Assembly (NCBI GenBank): GCA_937930275.1
Contig: CALGLM010000079.1
Span: 1-6,035, forward strand
DNA: 6,035 bases
Source: an uncultured Ignavibacteria bacterium
GTDB lineage: Bacteria > Bacteroidota > Ignavibacteria > Ignavibacteriales > Melioribacteraceae
Direction: 5' to 3'
The notes below the pieces were generated by a model that was given only the letters and a program-made list of their open reading frames with translations, was not told the DNA's origin and ran no database searches. How positions within the stretch are numbered: the first letter of the stretch is position 1; every line of letters starts with the position of its first letter. A program made the position numbers and the translations under genes. Of the stretch, positions 1 through 5,500 are shown piece after piece.

Positions 1-226
1 TCTCTTGCCTATTTAATTTTTTCTTTTTATTTTTTTTATATTAATTTTTATCATTGTTAAGTTAAACTTGTTTTAAATAAAAAGAGATTGAGTTAAAACT
101 TAAATATTAATTAAACTAATATTTGTATTAAAGTTAACAAGGGGATAATTTTGTTAAAAAGCAAAAGAGTGGAGAAAGTTGATAACAAATTAAAAGACTA
201 CTTTTAACTAATTTACCGAAAATAAA

Positions 227-242
227 AAGACGAGATCGTCTT
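227..242. promoter_or_regulatory. 16-bp perfect inverted repeat, possible operator
   Basis: The sequence AAGACGAGATCGTCTT has perfect 7-bp arms (AAGACGA and TCGTCTT) around a two-base centre. It is one of the few GC-containing islands in this leader and lies 53 bp before the start codon at 296. It occupies the place where the upstream (-33/-35) promoter element would fall if the TAnnTTTG box at 256-263 is used. A dimeric regulator binding here is a reasonable inference. It has no run of T after it, so a terminator is unlikely. It does not resemble the LacI-type operator at 4423-4440, so the regulator would be a different one. Confidence 0.4.
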
Positions 243-255
243 ATATAAAACAATA

Positions 256-263
256 TATTTTTG
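256..263 (+). promoter_or_regulatory. Bacteroidota-type -7 promoter element (TAnnTTTG)
   Basis: TATTTTTG matches the TAnnTTTG -7 consensus known for the primary sigma factor of Bacteroidota. It lies 32 bp before the ATG at 296, leaving room for a short leader with the ribosome binding site. No TTTG or TTG -33 partner is visible at the usual distance upstream, where the inverted repeat 227-242 lies instead. In DNA this AT-rich the match could be chance. Confidence 0.35.
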
Positions 264-284
264 ATAATATAAAAATAATTAGCC

Positions 285-290
285 AAGGAG
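285..290 (+). promoter_or_regulatory. Shine-Dalgarno sequence of the SUMF1-fold gene
   Basis: AAGGAG ends 5 bases before the ATG at 296 and fixes that start. A strong Shine-Dalgarno sequence is notable because many Bacteroidia do not use one. Confidence 0.8.
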
Positions 291-295
291 TTATT

Positions 296-1027
296 ATGAA
301 AAAAGTATTTTTATTAATAATGTTGATGGGAATTATAATTAGCGCTCAAAATAAGGGTAAAGATCCTTATGAAATTGAAATGGTATATGTTCCCGGAGGA
401 CTTTTTATGATGGGAAGTATTGATGGTAGAGATGACGCAGCACCTCATTCCGTTGAATTAAGTACATATTATATTGCCAAATACGAAGTAACGCAAAAAT
501 TATGGAAAAAGGTGATGGGTAACAACCCAAGTGAAGTTAAAGGGGATAATTTGCCTGTTACTAATATTAGTTGGGTAATGGTTAAAGAATTTTTAACAAA
601 GTTAAATGAGTTGACGGGTAAACGCTATAGGTTGCCGACCGAAGCAGAATGGGAGTTCGCCGCACGAGGAGGTTTAAAGAGCAAAAATAGTATATATGCA
701 GGTAGTAATAATCTCAATTCCGTTGCTTGGTATGCAAATAACAGCAAAGAAAAAGTACATCCCGTAGGTAAAAAAGCCCCAAACGAGCTTGGCATATTTG
801 ATATGACCGGTAATGTATGGGAATGGGTTAATGACTGGTATAGTTCAATGTATTATGAAGAAAGTGAAAAGACTAATCCGCTTGGACCGGGCAGCGCAAC
901 ATATAGGGTTATACGAGGTGGAGCGTATGCCGAAATTGATGAAGATTGCCGCATTTTTACACGACTCAGTTTTGATCCTAATAGCAGTAATCCGGCAATT
1001 GGTTTTAGATTAGCGATGACTCCTTGA
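296..1027 (+). CDS. Exported SUMF1/FGE-sulfatase-domain protein, probably not a true formylglycine-generating enzyme
   Basis: This 243-residue protein has an N-terminal signal peptide (Lys-Lys followed by a hydrophobic stretch to about residue 17, then Ala-Gln), so it should be exported. The rest is one FGE-sulfatase (SUMF1, C-type-lectin-like) domain. Family landmarks visible in order are the opening EMVYVPGGLFMMGS (28-41), EVTQKLW (64-70), LPVTNISW (86-93), RLPTEAEWEFAARGG (112-126), LGIFDMTGNVWEW (165-177), RVIRGG (204-209) and GFRLA (236-240). Active FGEs bind copper with two cysteines a few residues after the RGG(S/A) motif. By eye, the second aligns with Cys218, while the first is Glu213. 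Cys218 is the only cysteine in the protein. Sulfatase activation is therefore unlikely; a binding or other SUMF1-fold role is possible. No sulfatase gene is visible nearby. It appears monocistronic, with its own leader and a hairpin behind it. The family call is firm; the function is unknown. Confidence 0.9.
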   Translation: MKKVFLLIMLMGIIISAQNKGKDPYEIEMVYVPGGLFMMGSIDGRDDAAPHSVELSTYYIAKYEVTQKLWKKVMGNNPSEVKGDNLPVTNISWVMVKEFLTKLNELTGKRYRLPTEAEWEFAARGGLKSKNSIYAGSNNLNSVAWYANNSKEKVHPVGKKAPNELGIFDMTGNVWEWVNDWYSSMYYEESEKTNPLGPGSATYRVIRGGAYAEIDEDCRIFTRLSFDPNSSNPAIGFRLAMTP

Positions 1028-1158
1028 TTGTTATTAAATGAACATAAAAAAATATTTTGAATATGAAAATAAACTGCCTGCCCAAAAATGGGCAGGACTA
1101 ATAATCTATTTGTTTAATATCTAAAATCTAAAGTTTTAACTTAAAACACTTAAAATTT
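1028..1158. other. Convergent intergenic region
   Basis: This 131-bp AT-rich gap lies between the ends of two convergent genes. Besides the GC-rich hairpin at 1077-1096, it holds an imperfect A/T-rich tract, a perfect small inverted repeat AAGTTTTAACTT at 1131-1142, and a tandem ACTTAAAA repeat (1139-1146 and 1148-1155). No gene is supported. Confidence 0.7.
1077..1096. terminator. GC-rich hairpin between convergent genes, probable bidirectional terminator
   Basis: A perfect 7-bp stem (CCTGCCC and GGGCAGG) encloses a six-base AAAAAT loop. It begins 50 bp after the stop of the gene ending at 1027 and lies 62 bp beyond the stop of the minus-strand gene ending at 1159. It is the only strong GC stem in an otherwise AT-rich gap, as expected of a shared terminator. 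Neither side has a pure U-tract. The minus-strand side is T-rich after a short CAG, while the plus-strand side reads ACTAATAATCTATTTG, so termination may be partial or the hairpin may mainly protect 3' ends. Confidence 0.65.
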
Positions 1159-4100
1159 TTAATACTCTATTAAAATCGTTGCGGGAAATGTATTAATCGT
1201 TATATCTTCTTCGTTAAAAGTGTTTATTTTGTTATCATTAATAGTTACGGATTTAGGTTTTACTCCTTTCAATAAATTTTTAATAATAATACCTCCTACC
1301 GGAACTTTTAAATTCCCCTCAAGAATAATTCCGTATGTGTTATTATGCTTTTTTATAGAATATGATAAGGTGCCGTAATAAGTTTTTAAGTTGTTAATTG
1401 AAATACCGCTTGGGTCGTTAATCCAATCTTTATATAATCCTGCACCCACAACTAACGAGTTAGCCGACTCGTCTTCGTAAACAAATAACGAGCGTGCAAC
1501 GGTTAAAAAATCACTTCCTACCCAAGTGTGGGGCATATCCCCTATAAAGCGTGGTAATTTTGGATTTCTCCAAACAACTTCTGCCCAATGATTCCAGTCT
1601 TGAGGTCTTTGGTCAGCAAAAAAGTATTTTAATAATTCATGAGTGCGTTCGGGTTGGTCTAAATATAAAAATGCACCTGCATTACGTATTTCGTAAGGTG
1701 TGTAATTTTGCCAGTCGTATGTCGAGTTATCTCGTCTATCAGTAAAAAATTTAAAATATTTATCAAAAGTATTTAACAATAAATCTTTTGGCAAATTAGC
1801 TTTTTCGTTGCAGGGGTATAACGAAACTGTTGTTGAAGTTGCGTCAAAGTCCCCTTTTTCCGCACAACCGGGTATGTAGTTTATTTTATGTAACTTTGTG
1901 CTAAGGTTTATTGAATTATAAAGATTTTCTTTAAAAGTATCTCGCAACTTTTTAAATTTTTTAAAATCTGCTTTGTTGTTCAATACTTCTGCAATATTTA
2001 CGGCGTCTTTTAATCCTTTAATAGTAAAAAAATCATCCCAATAAGAGTGCATGGGTTTATCCGAATATCCTTCATGACTTATAGATTCCGGTACTAATCC
2101 GTAAAAAGGTTTTAACTCGGGATTAGTTTTGTATTCTTTTGTGGAGCGTTCGTTTATTAACAATTGAATGTAATCAACCGTTTTAACAATTTGCGGGTAG
2201 ATGTTTTTTAAGAAAGAAGTATCTTTAGTGAACAAGAAATATTGGTAAGCTGCAAATATAAATTGTCCGTGGCTATCGTTTTCGGGTACAGGGTCTGCAC
2301 CTCTTGAATCTACCACGCAAGGTATTTTGCCGTTTGGGAATTGGAATTTTGCATACCAGGTAATAAAATCTTTTACTTCGTCAGTTAATCCGAATTTAAG
2401 CATGGTAGAAGAAGTCATTGATCCGTCTCTTATCCATGAACGTTCATAAGAGCGAGAACCGGGTTGAAAGCCGTGTTTATCTTTGTTTATAAGTATGTAT
2501 CCTATTGTTGAGCGTAATGTGTTAATTAATTTATTTCCGCTTTCGGGGAGTTTAAAAGTAGTGAAGTTAAGTAAATTCCCCCACCCTTTTTTTACCTGGT
2601 AAAATAAATCTTCATAATACGACTTAAAATTAACTCCCGGTAATAATGTTTTATCTTTATGGAAAGGAACAGTGACAAAAAAAGTAGTATCTTTATCGGG
2701 GTTAATAAATAAATTAAAAGAAAGAGCAGCCGAAGCAAGCTGTTGCAAATCAATAGTATTTTCTTTTTTAGGAATTTCGCCCTTAATTAAGTAATCGGTA
2801 ATAAAACCGTTATCAAAATTACAAGCGCCAAAATTGAAACTATTAGGATAAACATAAATTAATTTATCGTCAATTTTTATTGTTTTATTGTTTAAGCTAA
2901 TTGAATTGATTTTGGAAACACCTCCTGTAGTATTTAAGAATTGATAAGAGGGGTTTACTTGAAAAGGTATAAAAGTTAAAAAGAATTTACCCGTTAAGTT
3001 TTTACCCGAAATATTTTTAATGTTATACTTAATATTTAGGTCGGAACTTTCATCTGCCCCGGACGAAAATAATTTAATACTTAAAATAAATTCTTCGGAG
3101 ATCCAAGTAACAATTGGAATAGGCATATAACCGTCTTCAAGTTCTTGAGATAACTTTACATCGTTCCAAGTAATCAATCGGTTATTTAAATAAAGCATAG
3201 GCGCAATAGAAAAACTTTGCTTATCAACTTCAACTTGCCCTTCTTCATTAATTAAAGCTTCTTTAGTATCGTGCGGAACACCCGAAATAGTGAAGTATGA
3301 TTTTTCGGGAGTAAAATATTTCGGAAAAAATCCACGAGGATAATTTTTTGAAATTGTTTCAAACATCTTGTTTTTACTATCGCTAAATTCTACGGGTAAC
3401 ATTTCTATTTCGTTTAATTTATAAAACTTAAGAAAATCAGAATCCGAAAACTCTAAACGAATATGTGACGTCTCGCAGTCTTTTAACGGAATAAAAGCAA
3501 CATTTCCTTTGCCGTTTGCTATTGTATAAATTGTATCCCAAACTATTTTATCGTCACTAATAAGAACTTTATAAGCACTTGGATAATTAATTGAATCCCA
3601 ATTTAATTTTAATCCGCCTAATTCAATAGACTTACTATAATTAATTTGAAAATATTGTTTGATAGTGTTTTCGCTTTGCCAAAATGTATTTAAGTTCTTA
3701 TCTCCCGCTAATTCGGCTTTATTGCCTAACTGAAAAGAAGAGGCGGATAATACGGGACTTTGCGGATTGCTATCCGGTATAGCTTTTTCTTCAAGAGTTA
3801 AATTATCAATATAGACTGTCCCTTTGCCGCCGTTAACCGAAGTAATAATTATCTCAATTTTATCAATTTCGATTGGTTTATCAAGATTTAGAGGTCCCCA
3901 TGCTTTAACTATATTCCTTTTCTTAAAACTAAGTTTAGTCCAATTTTTAGGGAAATGAAAATTACGTAAGTTCACCCACCAAACATTATCACCCGATTTA
4001 TCGATTAACTTAAATTCTAAAGTATTATCGGGGCTATCTGCTTTAATATCGAAAGAAAATAAATAGTTTGAAGGCAAAGCTAAACTAAACTGTTTCTGAA

Positions 4101-4332
4101 TTCCGCCGTACCCGCTGCCGCTTGTAAAATTATATTCAATTTTAACGGCATTACCGTTTTTGCCTTCTGCCATACTCGGGGAAACGACAACAAGGTCTGA
4201 TGCGTTAACTTTCCAGCCGTTTAAGGTGCTAAAATCATCCAAAACTTTTTTTGGTTGAGCAGTTAACAAACCAAACATAAAAATGTAAATAATTAAAAAA
4301 GTTGTGCCAAAATCCATGTTTTTTGTTTTCAT
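1159..4332 (-). CDS. Large exported glycosidase-like protein: CBM-like domain, discoidin (F5/8C) domain and six-hairpin catalytic core
   Basis: This 1057-residue protein starts with a signal peptide (hydrophobic core about residues 11-23, then Thr-Ala-Gln), so it is exported. Residues about 28-183 look like a jelly-roll carbohydrate-binding domain of the CBM11/CIA30 type (opening LDDFSTLNGW, closing VYIDNLTLEE). Residues about 190-313 resemble an F5/8 type C (discoidin, CBM32-like) domain (AGDKNLNTFWQS, then IRLEF). Residues about 330-590 are probably the beta-sandwich that often precedes an (alpha/alpha)6 barrel. The barrel spans about 597-955, with motifs SRSYERSWIRDG (626-637), PVPENDSHGQ (681-690), PESISHEG (748-755) and YWDDFF (764-769). 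A short beta-rich tail ends it. Glu684, Asp636, Glu749, Glu754, Asp766 and Asp767 are candidate catalytic or substrate-binding acids. I cannot assign a numbered GH family or substrate. The start at 4332 is supported by GGAG 8 bases upstream; a second Met at residue 6 is less likely. I see no lipobox cysteine or obvious C-terminal sorting domain. It is divergent from the LacI gene. Confidence 0.85.
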   Translation of the reverse strand: MKTKNMDFGTTFLIIYIFMFGLLTAQPKKVLDDFSTLNGWKVNASDLVVVSPSMAEGKNGNAVKIEYNFTSGSGYGGIQKQFSLALPSNYLFSFDIKADSPDNTLEFKLIDKSGDNVWWVNLRNFHFPKNWTKLSFKKRNIVKAWGPLNLDKPIEIDKIEIIITSVNGGKGTVYIDNLTLEEKAIPDSNPQSPVLSASSFQLGNKAELAGDKNLNTFWQSENTIKQYFQINYSKSIELGGLKLNWDSINYPSAYKVLISDDKIVWDTIYTIANGKGNVAFIPLKDCETSHIRLEFSDSDFLKFYKLNEIEMLPVEFSDSKNKMFETISKNYPRGFFPKYFTPEKSYFTISGVPHDTKEALINEEGQVEVDKQSFSIAPMLYLNNRLITWNDVKLSQELEDGYMPIPIVTWISEEFILSIKLFSSGADESSDLNIKYNIKNISGKNLTGKFFLTFIPFQVNPSYQFLNTTGGVSKINSISLNNKTIKIDDKLIYVYPNSFNFGACNFDNGFITDYLIKGEIPKKENTIDLQQLASAALSFNLFINPDKDTTFFVTVPFHKDKTLLPGVNFKSYYEDLFYQVKKGWGNLLNFTTFKLPESGNKLINTLRSTIGYILINKDKHGFQPGSRSYERSWIRDGSMTSSTMLKFGLTDEVKDFITWYAKFQFPNGKIPCVVDSRGADPVPENDSHGQFIFAAYQYFLFTKDTSFLKNIYPQIVKTVDYIQLLINERSTKEYKTNPELKPFYGLVPESISHEGYSDKPMHSYWDDFFTIKGLKDAVNIAEVLNNKADFKKFKKLRDTFKENLYNSINLSTKLHKINYIPGCAEKGDFDATSTTVSLYPCNEKANLPKDLLLNTFDKYFKFFTDRRDNSTYDWQNYTPYEIRNAGAFLYLDQPERTHELLKYFFADQRPQDWNHWAEVVWRNPKLPRFIGDMPHTWVGSDFLTVARSLFVYEDESANSLVVGAGLYKDWINDPSGISINNLKTYYGTLSYSIKKHNNTYGIILEGNLKVPVGGIIIKNLLKGVKPKSVTINDNKINTFNEEDITINTFPATILIEY

Positions 4333-4340
4333 TGCGTTTT

Positions 4341-4344
4341 CTCC
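4341..4344 (-). promoter_or_regulatory. Shine-Dalgarno sequence of the glycosidase-like gene
   Basis: On the minus strand GGAG (in GCGGAGAAAACGCA) lies 8 bases before the ATG at 4332. This spacing favours that start over the ATG five codons further in. Confidence 0.7.
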
Positions 4345-4386
4345 GCTGAAAATATGAAAAAAAGTAAAAAATAAAATTTTAAAAAC

Positions 4387-4415
4387 TTGACAAATAATTT
4401 AAAAATGTTTAAGTT
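4387..4415 (+). promoter_or_regulatory. Putative promoter of the LacI gene (TTGACA, weak -10)
   Basis: A perfect TTGACA lies at 4387-4392. Seventeen bases downstream is TAAGTT (4410-4415), a weak -10 that also partly resembles the Bacteroidota TAnnTTTG element. Transcription would begin near 4420-4425, which puts the operator at 4423-4440 directly over the start point. The -35 call is good; the -10 is uncertain. Confidence 0.5.
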
Positions 4416-4422
4416 AAATATC

Positions 4423-4440
4423 AATGAAAACGTTTACATT
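4423..4440. promoter_or_regulatory. LacI/GalR-family operator (near-perfect 18-bp palindrome)
   Basis: AATGAAAACGTTTACATT is a two-fold symmetric site centred on the CG step at 4431-4432, with one mismatched pair out of nine. Its 14-bp core at 4425-4438 fits the cre-type consensus TGWAANCGNTNWCA at every position. The site lies 21 bp before the start codon of a LacI-family gene and just downstream of its probable promoter, so it most likely mediates autorepression. Its centre is about 100 bp upstream of the divergent glycosidase-like gene, so control of that gene is possible but less direct. I found no second copy in the other gaps of this window. Confidence 0.85.
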
Positions 4441-4461
4441 AACAATTTTTTTTTAATAATT

Positions 4462-5457
4462 ATGGCTGCAACAATAAAAGAAATAGCAAAAAAGGCAAAA
4501 GTTTCAATAGCAACGGTTAGCAGAGCGTTAAATAACGATGAAAAGGTTAAACCCGAAACGAGAGACCTTATTAAAGCTATTGCAGACGAGCTTGACTACA
4601 ACCCCAATATTTTGGCTCGTAACTTTGTAAAACAAAAATCAAATATTATTGGATTAGTTCTGCCGGACATATTTGACGAGTTTTTTACCGAAGTTATTAA
4701 AGGAGTAGAGCAGCATTGTTTTAGCGAAGGATATTATACAATGGTAACAAGTTCACACAGTAAAAAAACAACTGTTGAAGCAATTGTTGATTTTATGAGT
4801 ACAGGGCTTGTTGGAGGCATTATTATGATGGCACCTGCCATTGGTGATAATATTAAAGATTTAATTAGAAAAAGTACGGTTCCGTTTGTTATAATTAACG
4901 GTAAAAAAGATATAGTTAATACAGATAGTATTAATATTGATAATTATAGCGGTTCATTTGAAATGACCGAATACCTGATTAAAAAAGGATATAAAAAAAT
5001 TGCTCATATTACCGGGGCAAGAGACAATGTTGATGCAGAAGAGCGTTTACGGGGTTATACTGACGCATTAAAAAAATATAATATAAAAGTTAACAAAAAC
5101 TGGATTGTTGAGGGTGCATTTACCATAGAAAGCGGTGTTGAAGGTTTTAATGTTATTAACAGATTAAAAAACAGACCTGAAGTAATTTTTGCGGCAAACG
5201 ATATGATGGCTATCGGATGTTATAATGCAGCACGTAAAGCCGGTGTTAAAATTCCGTCCGAAATAGGAATAGCAGGTTTTGACGGTATTTTTATGTCTGA
5301 ATATTTAACGCCCAGACTTACTACTATACAAGTCCCTATTTACGACTTAGGGGTTAATGCGGCAAAAATTCTGTTAAAAAGGATAATCGGCGAAAGGAAT
5401 AATAAACCACAACATATTAAAATTCAAGTAAAACTGATTGAAGGCAGCTCCTGCTGA
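4462..5457 (+). CDS. LacI-family transcriptional repressor
   Basis: This 331-residue protein has the usual LacI/GalR length and layout. An N-terminal helix-turn-helix begins ATIKEIAKKAKVSIATVSRAL (2-23), a hinge helix follows at NPNILARNF (47-55), and a periplasmic-binding-protein-like effector domain fills about 61-331. Arg197 (in ERLRGY), Asp247 (in AANDMMAIG) and Asp274 (in GFDG) fall where the family contacts sugar effectors. Recognition-helix residues Ile16-Ala17 with Arg21 resemble the Met-Ala and Val-Ala pairs of CcpA and GalR, which suits the operator at 4423-4440. I chose the ATG at 4462 because family proteins begin a few residues before this helix. Starting at the TTG at 4387 or the ATG at 4405 would add residues unlike the family, and translation would cross the operator and, for 4387, the -35 box. 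No Shine-Dalgarno sequence is visible before 4462. The effector is unknown but is likely a sugar from the pathway served by the neighbouring GH94 gene, 43 bp downstream on the same strand. Confidence 0.93.
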   Translation: MAATIKEIAKKAKVSIATVSRALNNDEKVKPETRDLIKAIADELDYNPNILARNFVKQKSNIIGLVLPDIFDEFFTEVIKGVEQHCFSEGYYTMVTSSHSKKTTVEAIVDFMSTGLVGGIIMMAPAIGDNIKDLIRKSTVPFVIINGKKDIVNTDSINIDNYSGSFEMTEYLIKKGYKKIAHITGARDNVDAEERLRGYTDALKKYNIKVNKNWIVEGAFTIESGVEGFNVINRLKNRPEVIFAANDMMAIGCYNAARKAGVKIPSEIGIAGFDGIFMSEYLTPRLTTIQVPIYDLGVNAAKILLKRIIGERNNKPQHIKIQVKLIEGSSC

Positions 5458-5500
5458 TAATTTAAAATTTTAGATATAATAATAATTTAAGAAGAGAAAA

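Larger units (their letters stand above)
1..295. other. AT-rich non-coding region upstream of the SUMF1-fold gene
   Basis: No convincing gene lies here. The stretch is rich in A and T, with a T-run region at about 19-39, and contains several weak inverted repeats (for example arms at 102-109 and 117-124, and 59-69). The only structures I would act on are the 16-bp inverted repeat at 227-242, the promoter-like element at 256-263 and the ribosome binding site at 285-290, listed separately. An 18-codon open frame begins with TTG at 151 and ends at 207. It follows a purine-rich AAGGGG (139-144) that could act as a ribosome binding site, but nothing else supports it as a gene. The end of any upstream gene lies outside the window. 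Confidence 0.7.
4333..4461. promoter_or_regulatory. Divergent control region between the glycosidase-like gene and the LacI gene
   Basis: This 129-bp gap must hold promoters for both divergent genes. It contains the operator-like palindrome at 4423-4440, a TTGACA box at 4387-4392, and on the minus strand the Shine-Dalgarno sequence at 4341-4344. The hexamer region TTGACAA (4387-4393) reads as a -35-like TTGNCA on both strands. I find no convincing -10 for the minus-strand gene at normal spacing. The rest is A/T homopolymer-like sequence that could bend or open easily. Confidence 0.7.

Noticed and set aside
102..124. Stem-loop with 8-bp arms AAATATTA and TAATATTT
   Set aside because: The stem is all A/T and would be very weak; such repeats are expected by chance in this composition, and no T-run follows it.
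151..207. An 18-codon open frame (TTG start, AAGGGG upstream) in the leader of the SUMF1-fold gene
   Set aside because: It is very short and Lys-rich as any AT-rich frame would be, uses a TTG start, and has no attenuator structure behind it. It is noted as a possible leader peptide only.
813..1013. 66-codon open frame on the plus strand inside the SUMF1-fold gene
   Set aside because: It lies wholly within a well-supported gene in another frame and has no family resemblance or ribosome binding site.
1551..1745. 64-codon plus-strand open frame opposite the glycosidase-like gene
   Set aside because: It is antisense to a conserved catalytic-core coding region, with no recognisable protein features.
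5475..5480. TATAAT between the LacI and GH94 genes as a separate promoter
   Set aside because: No -35 at normal spacing and no Bacteroidota-type element are visible; TATAAT is frequent in DNA this AT-rich. Co-transcription with the LacI gene is simpler.
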